Origin: Lepidurus packardi
Taxonomy: Eukaryota; Arthropoda; Branchiopoda; Notostraca; Triopsidae
DNA length: 64,000 nt
Direction: 5' to 3'
Assembly: GCA_023053545.1 (NCBI GenBank)
Contig: JAKZAN010000059.1
Span: 124,001-188,000 of the forward strand
The translations under genes and the position numbers were made by a program. Below the pieces are notes generated by a model. It was not told the DNA's origin. It saw only the letters and a program-made list of their open reading frames with translations, and made no database searches. Shown here in pieces: positions 51,054-64,000 of this stretch (positions are counted from its first letter, which is position 1; every line of letters begins with the position of its first letter).

Positions 51054-51088
51054 TAAGTCTTTAGGTCTTAGTCTTATTAAGTCTTAGG
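51054..51088 (+). repeat. Divergent insert, copy 3 of 5
   Basis: Same stretch, 2523 bp after copy 2, in the same local context. Confidence 0.8.
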
Positions 51089-53091
51089 ACTGAATTAAGT
51101 CCTTACGTACTGAACTTATTCCTTACGGACTGAATTAATTCCTTACGGACTGAATTAATTCCTTACGGACTTAATTAATTCCTTACGGACTGAATTAATT
51201 CCTTACGGACTGAATTAATTCCTTACGGACAGAATTAGTTCCTCACGGACTGAATTAATTCTTTAGGATTGATTGAATTCCTTTCTTTCTGAATTAATTC
51301 CTTACGGACTGAATGAATTCCTTACGGACTGATTTACTTTCATACGGACTGAATTAACTCCTTACGGACTTAATTAATCCATTACGGACTGAATTAATTC
51401 CTTACGGACTGAATTATTACATTACGGACTGTATTAATTCCTTACGGACTGAATTATTTCCTTACGGACTGAATTAATTGTTTAGGATTTATTGAATTCC
51501 TTACGGACTGAATTAATTCCTTAATTAATTCCTTACGGACTGAATTAATTTCATACGGACTGAATTAATCCATTACGGACTGAATTAATTCCTTACGTAC
51601 TGAACTTATTCCTTACGGACTGAATTAATTCCTTACGGACTGAATTAATTCCTTACGGACTGAATTAATACCTTACGGACTGAATTAAATCCTTACGGAC
51701 AGAATTAATTCCATACGGACTGAATTAATTCCTTACGGACTTAATTTATTCCTTACGGACTGAATTAATTCCTTACGGACTGAATTAATTCCTTACGGAC
51801 TGAATAATTTCCTTACGGACTGAAATAATTCTTAAGGATTGATTGAATTCCTTTCTTACTGAATTATTTCCTTACGGACTGAAGTAATTCCTTACGGACT
51901 GAATTAATTCCTTACGGACTGAAGTAATACCTTACGGACTGAATTAAATCCTTACGGACAGAATTAATTCCTTACGTACTGAATAATTTCCTTACGGACT
52001 GAATTAATTCTTTAGGATTGATTGAATTCCTTTCTTACTGAATTAATTTCATACGGACTAAATTAATTCATTACGGACTTAATTAATCCATTTCGGACTG
52101 AATTAAGTCCTTACGTACTGAACTTATTCCTTACGGACTGAATTAATTCCTTACGGACTGAATTAATTCCTTACGGACTGAATTAATACCTTACGGACTG
52201 AATTAAATCCTTACGGACCGAATTAATTCCTTACGGACTGAATTAATTCATTACGGACTTAATTAATTCCTTACTTACTGAATTAATTCCTTACGGACTG
52301 AATTAATTCCTTACGGACTGAATTAGTTCCTCACGGACTGAATTAATTCTTTAGGATTGATTGAATTCCTTTCTTACTGAATTAATTCCTTACGGACTTA
52401 ATTAATCCATTACGGACTGAATTAATTCCTTACGGACTGAATTATTACATTACGGACAGAATTAATTCCTTACGGACTGAATTAATTCCTTACGGACTGA
52501 ATTATTTCCTTAAGGACTGAATTAATTCTTTAGGATTGATTGAATTCCTTTCTTACGGAATTAAATCCTTACGGACTGAAATAATTCCTTACGGACTGAA
52601 CTAATACCTTACGGACTGAATTAAATCCTTACGGACATAATTAATTCCTTACGGACTGAATAATTTCCTTACGGACTGAATTAATTCTTTAGGATTGATT
52701 GAATTCCTTTCTTACTGAATTAATTCCTTACGGACTGAATTAATTCCTTACGGACTGAATTAATTCCTTAATTAATTCCTTACGGACTGAATTAATTTCA
52801 TACGGACTAAATTAATTCATTACGGACTTAATTAATCCATTTCGGACTGAATTAATTCCTTACGTACTGAACTTATTCCTTACGGACTGAATTAATTCCT
52901 TACGGACTGAATTAATTCCTTACGGACTGAATTAATACCTTACGGACTGAATTAAATCCTTACGGACCGAATTAATTCCTTACGGACTTAATTAATTCCT
53001 TACGGACTGAATTATTTCCTTACGGACTGAATTAATTCTTTAGGATTGATTGAATTCCTTACGGACTGAATTAATTCCTTAATTACTGAAT

Positions 53092-53126
53092 TAAGTCTTT
53101 AGGTCTTAGTCTTATTAAGTCTTAGG
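53092..53126 (+). repeat. Divergent insert, copy 4 of 5
   Basis: Same stretch, 2038 bp after copy 3. Confidence 0.8.
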
Positions 53127-54829
53127 ACTGAATTAAGTCCTTACGTACTGAACTTATTCCTTACGGACTGAATTAATTCCTTACGGACTGAATTAATTCC
53201 TTACGGACTTAATTAATTCCTTACGGACTGAATTAATTCCTTACGGACTGAATTAATTCCTTACGGACTGAATTAGTTCCTCACGGACTGAATTAATTCT
53301 TTAGTATTGATTGAATTCCTTTCTTTCTGAATTAATTCCTTACGGACTGAATGAATTCCTTACGGACTGATTTACTTTCATACGGACTGAATTAATTCCT
53401 TACGGACTTAATTAATCCATTACGGACTGAATTAATTCCTTACGGACTGAATTATTACATTACGGACTGAATTAATTCCTTACGGACTGAATTATTTCCT
53501 TACGGACTGAATTAATTGTTTAGGATTGATTGAATTCCTTACGGACTGAATTAATTCCTTAATTAATTCCTTACGGACTGAATTAATTTCATACGGACTG
53601 AATTAATCCATTACGGACTGAATTAATTCCTTACGTACTGAACTTATTTCTTACGGACTGAATTAATTCCTTACGGACTGAATTAATTCCTTACGGACTG
53701 AATTAATACCTTACGGACTGAATTAAATCCTTACGGACAGAATTAATTCCATACGGACTGAATTAATTCCTTACGGACTTAATTTATTCCTTACGGACTG
53801 AATTAATTCCTTACGGACTGAATTAATTCCTTACGGACTGAATTATTTCCTTACGGACTGAATTAACTCTGTAGGATTGATTGAATTCCATTCTTACGGA
53901 ATTAATTCCTTACGGACTGAATTAATTCCTTACGGACTGAATAATTTCCTTACGGACTGAATTAATTCTTTAGGATTGATTGAATTCCTTTCTTACTGAA
54001 TTATTTCCTTACGGACTGAAGTAATTCCTTACGGACTGAATTAATTCCTTACGGACTGAATTAATACCTTACGGACTGAATTAAATCCTTACGGACAGAA
54101 TTAATTCCTTACGGACTGAATAATTTCCTTACGGACTGAATTAATTCTTTAGGATTGATTGAATTCCTTTCTTACTGAATTAATTCCTTACGGACTTAAT
54201 TAATCCATTACGGACTGAATTAATTCCTTACGGACTGAATTATTTCCTTAAGGACTGAATTAATTCTTTAGGATTGATTGAATTCCTTTCTTACGGAATT
54301 AAATCCTTACGGACTGAAATAATTCCTTACGGACTGAACTAATACCTTACGGACTGAATTAAATCCTTACGGACATAATTAATTCCTTACGGACTGAATA
54401 ATTTCCTTACGGACTGAATTAATTCTTTAGGATTGATTGAATTCCTTTCTTACTGAATTAATTCCTTACGGACTGAATTAATTCCTTACGGACTGAATTA
54501 ATTCCTTAATTAATTCCTTACGGACTGAATTAATTTCATACGGACTAAATGAATTCATTATGGACTTAATTAATCCATTTCGGACTGAATTAATTCATTA
54601 CGTACTGAACTTATTCCTTACGGACTGAATTAATTCCTTACGGACTGAATTAATTCCTTACGGACTGAATTAATACCTTACGGACTGAATTAAATCCTTA
54701 CGGACCGAATTAATTCCTTACGGACTTAATTAATTCCTTACGGACTGAATTATTTCCTTACGGACTGAATTAATTCTTTAGGATTGATTGAATTCCTTAC
54801 GGACTGAATTAATTCCTTAATTACTGAAT

Positions 54830-54864
54830 TAAGTCTTTAGGTCTTAGTCTTATTAAGTCTTAGG
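54830..54864 (+). repeat. Divergent insert, copy 5 of 5
   Basis: Same stretch, 1738 bp after copy 4. It is the last one seen; none was noticed before 45331 or after 54864. Confidence 0.8.
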
Positions 54865-56889
54865 ACTGAATTAAGTCCTTACGTACTGAACTTATTCCTT
54901 ACGGACTGAATTAATTCCTTACAGACTGAATTAATTCCTTACGGACTTAATTAATTCCTTACGGACTGAATTAATTCCTTACGGACTGAATTAATTCCTT
55001 ACGGACTGAATTAGTTCCTCACGGACTGAATTAATTCTTTAGGATTGATTGAATTCCTTTCTTTCTGAATTAATTCCTTACGGACTGAATGAATTCCTTA
55101 CGGACTGATTTACTTTCATACGGACTGAATTAATTCCTTACGGACTTAATTAATCCATTACGGACTGAATTAATTCCTTACGGACTGAATTATTACATTA
55201 CGGACTGAATTAATTCCTTACGGACTGAATTATTTCCTTACGGACTGAATTAATTGTTTAGGATTGATTGAATTCCTTACGGACTGAATTAATTCCTTAA
55301 TTAATTCCTTACGGACTGAATTAATTTCATACGGACTGAATTAATCCATTACGGACTGAATTAATTCCTTACGTACTGAACTTATTCCTTACGGACTGAA
55401 TTAATTCCTTACGGACTGAATTAATTCCTTACGGACTGAATTAATACCTTACGGACTGAATTAAATCCTTACGGACAGAATTAATTCCATACGGACTGAA
55501 TTAATTCCTTACGGACTGAATTATTTCCTTACGGACTGAATTAACTCTGTAGGATTGATTGAATTCCATTCTTACGGAATTAATTCTTTACGGACTGAAT
55601 TAATTCCTTACGGACTGAATTAATTTCATACGGACTGAATTAATTCATTACGGACTTAATTAATCCATTACGGACTTAATTAATTCCTTACGTACTGAAC
55701 TTATTCCTTACGGACTGAATTAATTCCTTACGGACTGAATTAATTCCTTACGGACAGAATTAATTCCTTACGGACTGAATTATTTCCTTACGGACTGAAT
55801 TAATTCTTTAGGATTGATTGAATTCCTTACGGACTGAATTAATTCCTTAATTAATTCCTTACGGACTGAATTAATTTCATTCGGACTGAATTAATTCATT
55901 ACGGACTGAATTAATCCATTACGGACTGAACTAATTCCTTACGTACTGAACTTATTCCTTACGGACTGAATTAATTCCTTACGGACTGAATTAATTCCTT
56001 ACGGACTGAATTAATACCTTACGGACTGAATTAAATCCTTACGGACAGAATTAATTCCATACGGACTGAATTAATTCTTTACGGACTTAATTAATTCCTT
56101 ACGGACTGAATTAATTCCTTACGGACTGAATTAATTCCTTACGGACTGAATTATTTCCTTACGGACTGAATTAACTCTGTAGGATTGATTGAATTCCATT
56201 CTTACTGAATTAATTCCTTACGGACTGAATTAATTCCTTACGGACTGAATAATTTCCTTACGGACTGAATTAATTCTTTAGGATTGATTGAATTCCTTTC
56301 TTACTGAATTATTTCCTTACGGACTGAATTAATTCCTTACGGACTGAATTAATTCCTTAATTAATTCCTTACGGACTGAATTAATTTCATACGGACTAAA
56401 TTAATTCATTACGGACTTAATTAATCCATTTCGGACTGAATTAAGTCCTTACGTACTGAACTTATTCCTTACGGACTGAATTAATTCCTTACGGACTGAA
56501 TTAATTCCTTACGGACTGAATTAATACCTTACGGACTGAATTAAATCCTTACGGACCGAATTAATTCCTTACGGACTGAATTAATTCCTTACGGACTTAA
56601 TTAATTCCTTACGGACTGAATTAATTCCTTACGGACTGAATTAATTCCTTACGTACTGAATTAGTTCCTCACGGACTGAATTAATTCTTTAGGATTGATT
56701 GAATTCCTTTCTTACTGAATTAATTCCTTACGTACTGAATGAATTCCTTACGGACTGATTTACTTTCATACGGACTGAATTAATTCCTTACGGACTTAAT
56801 TAATCCATTACGGACTGAATTAATTCCTTACGGACTGAATTATTACATTACGGACTGAATTAATTCCTTACGGACTGAATTATTTCCTT

Positions 56890-59800
56890 ACGGACTGAAT
56901 TAATTCTTTAGGATTGATTGAATTCCTTACGGACTGAATTAATTCCTTACGGACTGAATGAATTCCTTACGGACTGATTTACTTTCATACGGACTGAATT
57001 AATTCCTTACGGACTTAATTAATCCATTACGGACTGAATTAATTCCTTAAGGACTGAATTATTACATTACGGACTTAATTAATCCATTTCGGACTGAATT
57101 AAGTCCTTACGTACTGAACTTATTCCTTACGGACTGAATTAATTCCTTACGGACTGAATTAATTCCTTACGGACTGAATTAATACCTTACGGACTGAATT
57201 AAATCCTTACGGACCGAATTAATTCCTTACGGACTGAATTAATTCCTTACGGACTTAATTAATTCCTTACGGACTGAATTAATTCCTTACGGACTGAATT
57301 AATTCCTTACGTACTGAATTAGTTCCTCACGGACTGAATTAATTCTTTAGGATTGATTGAATTCCTTTCTTACTGAATTAATTCCTTACGTACTGAATGA
57401 ATTCCTTACGGACTGATTTACTTTCATACGGTCTGAATTAATTCCTTACGGACTTAATTAATCCATTACGGACTGAATTAATTCCTTACGGACTGAATTA
57501 TTACATTACGGACTGAATTAATTCCTTACGGACTGAATTATTTCCTTACGGACTGAATTAATTCTTTAGGATTGATTGAATTCCTTACGGACTGAATTAA
57601 TTCCTTACGGACTGAATGAATTCCTTACGGACTGATTTACTTTCACACGGACTGAATTAATTCCTTACGGACTTAATTAATCCATTACGGACTGAATTAA
57701 TTCCTTACGGACTGAATTATTACATTACGGACTGAATTAATTCCATACGGACTGAATTATTTCCTTACGGACTGAATTAATTCTTTAGGATTGATTGAAT
57801 TCCTTACGGACTGAATTAATTCCTTAATTAATTCCTTACGGATTGAATTAATTTCATACGGACTGAATTAATCCATTACGGACTGAATTAATTCCTTACG
57901 TACTGAACTTATTCCTTACGGACTGAATTAATTCCTTACGGACTGAATTAATTCCTTACGGACTGAATTAATACCTTACGGACTGAATTAAATCCTTACG
58001 GACAGAATTAATTACATACGGACTGAATTAATTCCTTACGGACTTAATTTATTCCTTACGGACTGAATTAATTCCTTACGGACTGAATTAATTCCTTACG
58101 GACTGAATTATTTCCTTACGGACTGAATTAACTCTGTAGGATTGATTGAATTCCATTCTTACGGAATTAATTCCTTACGGACTGAATTAATTCCTTACGG
58201 ACTGAATAATTTCCTTACGGACTGAATTAATTCTTTAGGATTGATTGAATTCCTTTCTTACTGAATTATTTCCTTACGGACTGAAGTAATTCCTTACGGA
58301 CTGAATTAATTCCTTACGGACTGAATTAATATCTGACGGACTGAATTAAATCCTTACGGACAGAATTAATTCCTTACGGACTGAATAATTTCCTTACGGA
58401 CTGAATTAATTCTTTAGGATTGATTGAATTCCTTTCTTACTGAATTAATTTCATACGGACTGAATTAATTCCTTACGGACTGAATTAATTCTTTAGGATT
58501 GATTGAATTCCTTACGGACTGAATTAATTCCTTACGGACTGAATGAATTCCTTACGGACTGATTTACTTTCATACGGACTGAATTAATTCCTTACGGACT
58601 TAATTAATCCATTACGGACTGAATTAATTCCTTACGGACTGAATTATTACATTACGGACTTAATTAATCCATTTCGGACTGAATTAAGTCCTTACGTACT
58701 GAACTTATTCCTTACGGACTGAATTAATTCCTTACGGACTGAATTAATTCCTTACGGACTGAATTAATACCTTACGGACTGAATTAAATCCTTACGGACC
58801 GAATTAATTCCTTACGGACTGAATTAATTCCTTACGGACTTAATTAATTCCTTACGGACTGAATTAATTCCTTACGGACTGAATTAATTCCTTACGTACT
58901 GAATTAGTTCCTCACGGACTGAATTAATTCTTTAGGATTGATTGAATTCCTTTCTTACTGAATTAATTCCTTACGTACTGAATGAATTCCTTACGGACTG
59001 ATTTACTTTCATACGGACTGAATTAATTCCTTACGGACTTAATTAATCCATTACGGACTGAATTAATTCCTTACGGACTGAATTATTACATTACGGACTG
59101 AATTAATTCCTTACGGACTGAATTATTTCCTTACGGACTGAATTAATTCTTTAGGATTGATTGAATTCCTTACGGACTGAATTAATTCCTTACGGACTGA
59201 ATGAATTCCTTACGGACTGATTTACTTTCATACGGACTGAATTAATTCCTTACGGACTTAATTAATCCATTACGGACTGAATTAATTCCTTACGGACTGA
59301 ATTATTACATTACGGACTGAATTAATTCCATACGGACTGAATTATTTCCTTACGGACTGAATTAATTCTTTAGGATTGATTGAATTCCTTACGGACTGAA
59401 TTAATTCCTTAATTAATTCCTTACGGATTGAATTAATTTCATACGGACTGAATTAATCCATTACGGACTGAATTAATTCCTTACGTACTGAACTTATTCC
59501 TTACGGACTGAATTAATTCCTTACGGACTGAATTAATTCCTTACGGACTGAATTAATACCTTACGGACTGAATTAAATCCTTACGGACAGAATTAATTCC
59601 ATACGGACTGAATTAATTCCTTACGGACTTAATTTATTCCTTACGGACTGAATTAATTCCTTACGGACTGAATTAATTCCTTACGGACTGAATTATTTCC
59701 TTACGGACTGAATTAACTCTGTAGGATTGATTGAATTCCATTCTTACGGAATTAATTCCTTACGGACTGAATTAATTCCTTACGGACTGAATAATTTCCT

Positions 59801-60060
59801 TACGGACTGAATTAATTCTTTAGGATTGATTGAATTCCTTTCTTACTGAATTATTTCCTTACGGACTGAAGTAATTCCTTACGGACTGAATTAATTCCTT
59901 ACGGACTGAATTAATACCTTACGGACTGAATTAAATCCTTACGGACAGAATTAATTCCTTACGGACTGAATAATTTCCTTACGGACTGAATTAATTCTTT
60001 AGGATTGATTGAATTCCTTTCTTACTGAATTAATTTCATACGGACTGAATTAATTCCTTA
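56890..60060 (+). repeat. Tandem higher-order duplication, period 1585 bp
   Basis: Copies are about 56890-58475 and 58475-60060. ATTACATTAC running straight into the TTAATTAATCCATTTCGG variant (57061 and 58646) and the GATTGAATTAATTTC monomer (57841 and 59426) are 1585 bp apart. Confidence 0.82.
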
Positions 60061-61189
60061 CGGACTTAATTAATCCATTACGGACTGAATTAATTCTTTA
60101 GGATTGATTGAATTCCTTTCTTTCTGAATTAATTCCTTACGGACTGAATGAATTCCTTACGGACTGATTTACTTTCATACGGACTGAATTAATTCCTTAC
60201 GGACTTAATTAATCCATTACGGACTGAATTAATTCCTTACGGACTGAATTATTACATTACGGACTGAATTAATTCCTTACGGACTGAATTATTTCCTTAC
60301 GGACTGAATTAATTGTTTAGGATTGATTGAATTCCTTACGGACTGAATTAATTCCTTAATTAATTCCTTACGGACTGAATTAATTTCATACGGACTGAAT
60401 TAATCCATTACGGACTGAATTAATTCCTTACGTACTGAACTTATTCCTTACGGACTGAATTAATTCCTTACGGACTGAATTAATTCCTTACGGACTGAAT
60501 TAATACCTTACGGACTGAATTAAATCCTTACGGACAGAATTAATTCCATACGGACTGAATTAATTCCTTACGGACTTAATTTATTCCTTACGGACTGAAT
60601 TAATTCCTTACGGACTGAATTAATTCCTTACGGACTGAATTATTTCCTTACGGACTGAATTAACTCTGTAGGATTGATTGAATTCCATTCTTACGGAATT
60701 AATTCCTTACGGACTGAATTAATTCCTTACGGACTGAATAATTTCCTTACGGACTGAATTAATTCTTTAGGATTGATTGAATTCCTTTCTTACTGAATTA
60801 TTTCCTTACGGACTGAATTAATACCTTACGGACTGAATTAAATCCTTACGGACAGAATTAATTCCTTACGGACTGAATAATTTCCTTACGGACTGAATTA
60901 ATTCTTTAGGATTGATTGAATTCCTTTCTTACTGAATTAATTTCATACGGACTAAATTAATTCATTACGGACTTAATTAAGCCATTTCGGACTGAATTAA
61001 GTCCTTACGTACTGAACTTATTCCTTACGGACTGAATTAATTCCTTACGGACTGAATTAATTCCTTACGGACTGAATTAAATCCTTACGGACCGAATTAA
61101 TTCCTTACGGACTGAATTAATTCCTTACGGAATTAATTAATTCCTTACGGACTGAATTAATTCCTTACGGACTGAATTAATTCCTTACG

Positions 61190-62450
61190 GACTGAATTAG
61201 TTCCTCACGGACTGAATTAATTCTTTAGGATTGATTGAATTCCTTTCTTACTGAATTAATTCCTTACGTACTGAATGAATTCCTTACGGACTGATTTACT
61301 TTCATACGGACTGAATTAATTCCTTACGGACTTAATTAATCCATTACGGACTGAATTAATTCCTTACGGACTGAATTATTACATTACGGACTGAATTAAT
61401 TCCTTACGGACTGAATTATTTCCTTACGGACTGAATTAATTCTTTAGGATTGATTGAATTCCTTACGGACTGAATTAATTCCTTAATTAATTCCTTACGG
61501 ACTGAATTAATTTCATACGGACTGAATTAATCCATTACGGACCGAATTAATTCCTTACGTACTGAACTTATTCCTTACGGACTGAATTAATTCCTTACGG
61601 ACTGAATTAATTGCTTACGGACTGAATTTATACCTTACGGACTGAATTAAATCCTTACGGACAGAATTAATTCCATACGGACTGAATTAATTCCTTACGG
61701 ACTGAATTATTTCCTTACGGACTGAATTAACTCTGTAGGATTGATTGAATTCCATTCTTACGGAATTAATTCTTTACGGACTGAATTAATTCCTTACGGA
61801 CTGAATTAATTTCATACGGACTGAATTAGTTCCTCACGGACTGAATTAATTCTTTAGGATTGATTGAATTCCTTTCTTACTGAATTAATTCCTTACGTAC
61901 TGAATGAATTCCTTACGGACTGATTTACTTTCATACGGACTGAATTAATTCCTTACGGACTTAATTAATCCATTACGGACTGAATTAATTCCTTACGGAC
62001 TGAATTATTACATTACGGACTGAATTAATTCCTTACGGACTGAATTATTTCCTTACGGACTGAATTAATTCTTTAGGATTGATTGAATTCCTTACGGACT
62101 GAATTAATTCCTTAATTAATTCCTTACGGACTGAATTAATTTCATACGGACTGAATTAATCCATTACGGACCGAATTAATTCCTTACGTACTGAACTTAT
62201 TCCTTACGGACTGAATTAATTCCTTACGGACTGAATTAATTGCTTACGGACTGAATTTATACCTTACGGACTGAATTAAATCCTTACGGACAGAATTAAT
62301 TCCATACGGACTGAATTAATTCCTTACGGACTGAATTATTTCCTTACGGACTGAATTAACTCTGTAGGATTGATTGAATTCCATTCTTACGGAATTAATT
62401 CTTTACGGACTGAATTAATTCCTTACGGACTGAATTAATTTCATACGGAC
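61190..62450 (+). repeat. Tandem higher-order duplication, period 629 bp
   Basis: Copies are about 61190-61820 and 61820-62450. TTCCTCACGG (61201 and 61830) and TTGCTTACGG (61611 and 62240) are 629 bp apart. It is the shortest block duplication noted. Confidence 0.82.
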
Positions 62451-64000
62451 TGAATTAATTCATTACGGACTTAATTAATCCATTACGGACTTAATTAATT
62501 CCTTACGTACTGAACTTATTCCTTACGGACTGAATTAATTCCTTACGGACAGAATTAATTCCTTACGGACTGAATTATTTCCTTACGGACTGAATTAATT
62601 CTTTAGGATTGATTGAATTCCTTACGGACTGAATTAATTCCTTAATTAATTCCTTACGGACTGAATTAATTCCTTAATTAATTCCTTACGGACTGAATTA
62701 TTTCCTTACGGACTGAATTAATTCTTTAGGATTGATTGAATTCCTTACGGACTGAATTAATTCCTTAATTAATTCCTTACGGACTGAATTAATTTCATAC
62801 GGACTGAATTAATTCATTACGGACTGAATTAATCCATTACGTACTGAACTTATTCCTTACGGACTGAATTAATTCCTTACGGACTGAATTAATTCCTTAC
62901 GGACTGAATTAATACCTTACGGACTGAATTAAATCCTTACGGACAGAATTAATTCCATACGGACTGAATTAATTCTTTACGGACTTAATTAATTCCTTAC
63001 GGACTGAATTAATTCCTTACGGACTGAATTAATTCCTTACGGACTGAATTATTTCCTTACGGACTGAATTAACTCTGTAGGATTGATTGAATTCCATTCT
63101 TACTGAATTAATTCCTTACGGACTGAATTAATTCCTTACGGACTGAATAATTTCCTTACGGACTGAATTAATTCTTTAGGATTGATTGAATTCCTTTCTT
63201 ACTGAATTATTTCCTTACGGACTGAATTAATTCCTTACGGACTGAATTAATTCCTTAATTAATTCCTTACGGACTGAATTAATTTCATACGGACTAAATT
63301 AATTCATTACGGACTTAATTAATCCATTTCGGACTGAATTAAGTCCTTACGTACTGAACTTATTCCTTACGGACTGAATTAATTCCTTACGGACTGAATT
63401 AATTCCTTACGGACTGAATTAATACCTTACGGACTGAATTAAATCCTTACGGACCGAATTAATTCCTTACGGACTGAATTAATTCCTTACGGACTGAATT
63501 ATTTCCTTACGGACTGAATTAATTCCTTACGGACTGAATTAATTCCTTACGGACTGAATTATTTCCTTACGGACTGAATTAACTCTGTAGGATTGATTGA
63601 ATTCCATTCTTACGGAATTAATTCCTTACGGACTAAATTAATTCCTTACGGAATGAATTAATTTCATACGGACTGAATTAATTCATTACGGACTTAATTA
63701 ATCCATTACGGACTTAATTAATACCTTACGGACTGAATTAAATCCTTACGGACTGAAATAATTCCTTACGGACTTAATTAATTCCTTACGGACTTAATTA
63801 ACTCCTTACGGACTTAATTAATTCCTTACGGACTAAATTAATTCCTTACGTGCTTAATTAATTCCTTACGGTCTGAATTAATTCCGTACGGATTTAATTA
63901 ATTCCTTACGGACTGAATTAATTCCTTACGGACTAAATTAATTCATTATGGACTTAATTAATTCCGTAAGGAATAAATGAATTAATTACGGACTGAAATA

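Larger units (their letters stand above)
32853..64000 (+). repeat. 20-bp satellite array, right segment
   Basis: About 31 kb of uninterrupted 20-bp monomers runs to the window end, with the GGATTGATTG marker recurring throughout. It contains several exact block duplications and, between 45331 and 54870, five copies of a short divergent insert. Block types seen in the left segment recur here in new orders, for example the CTCTGTAGGATTG and CCATTCTTAC junctions. No gene, RNA or other mobile element was found. Confidence 0.97.

Noticed and set aside
1-64000. Telomeric repeats or subtelomere
   Set aside because: The monomer does not resemble known telomere repeats (TTAGGG, TTAGG and similar), and no terminal structure is visible.
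1-64000. Centromere identity of the array
   Set aside because: A long satellite with a retroelement is compatible with a centromere, but the sequence has no recognised CENP-B-type box and cannot show centromere protein binding. It is left as a possibility only.
1-64000. tRNA, rRNA, other ncRNA or host genes
   Set aside because: Apart from the two elements, all sequence is satellite that closes every frame within tens of bases, and no RNA gene pattern was found.

Overview
The window is almost entirely one tandem satellite array. It is interrupted twice by the same LTR retroelement, and no host gene was found. The satellite monomer is 20 bp (ttccttacggactgaattaa, about 35% GC, one CpG). It is head to tail on the + strand at 1-15414, 19881-28386 and 32853-64000, and both window ends lie inside it. 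Monomers with fixed variants are organised into blocks of about 200-300 bp, each closed by a 19-bp variant containing GGATTGATTG. Several blocks together have been duplicated in tandem. I could read duplication periods of 1558, 2428, about 2000, 2481, 1901/1941, 968, 2098, 1369, 3200, 1585 and 629 bp by measuring distances between rare variants.

The two interruptions (15415-19880 and 28387-32852, each 4466 bp, both on the minus strand) are whole-looking Ty3/gypsy-type elements. Each has 113-bp TG...CA LTRs, a primer-binding site matching the 3' end of tRNA-Ser(GCU), a polypurine tract, a 6-bp target duplication made of satellite sequence, and one long uninterrupted gag-pol frame. The gag-pol frame carries two zinc knuckles, protease, reverse transcriptase, RNase H and integrase. 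There is no env and no recognisable chromodomain. The tRNA-Ser primer, short LTRs and gag/pol style fit the Mag clade, which points to an animal genome; I cannot name the species.

The two copies were not separate insertions. They sit at the same point of the same variant monomer context, exactly 12972 bp apart. They share the same three differences between their own left and right LTRs (3/113), and differ from each other at only about eight sites in 4466 bp. One insertion aged, and then the surrounding array, element included, was copied. The same window also holds paralogous empty sites (10267-10272 and 12748-12753) showing the uninterrupted target.

The best candidate for something unusual is therefore the behaviour of the array: layered block duplications of 0.6-3.2 kb, and a larger event of about 13 kb that carried an intact-looking retroelement with it. 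No undescribed protein-coding system is visible. All counts are by eye, and the array boundaries are approximate to about one monomer.
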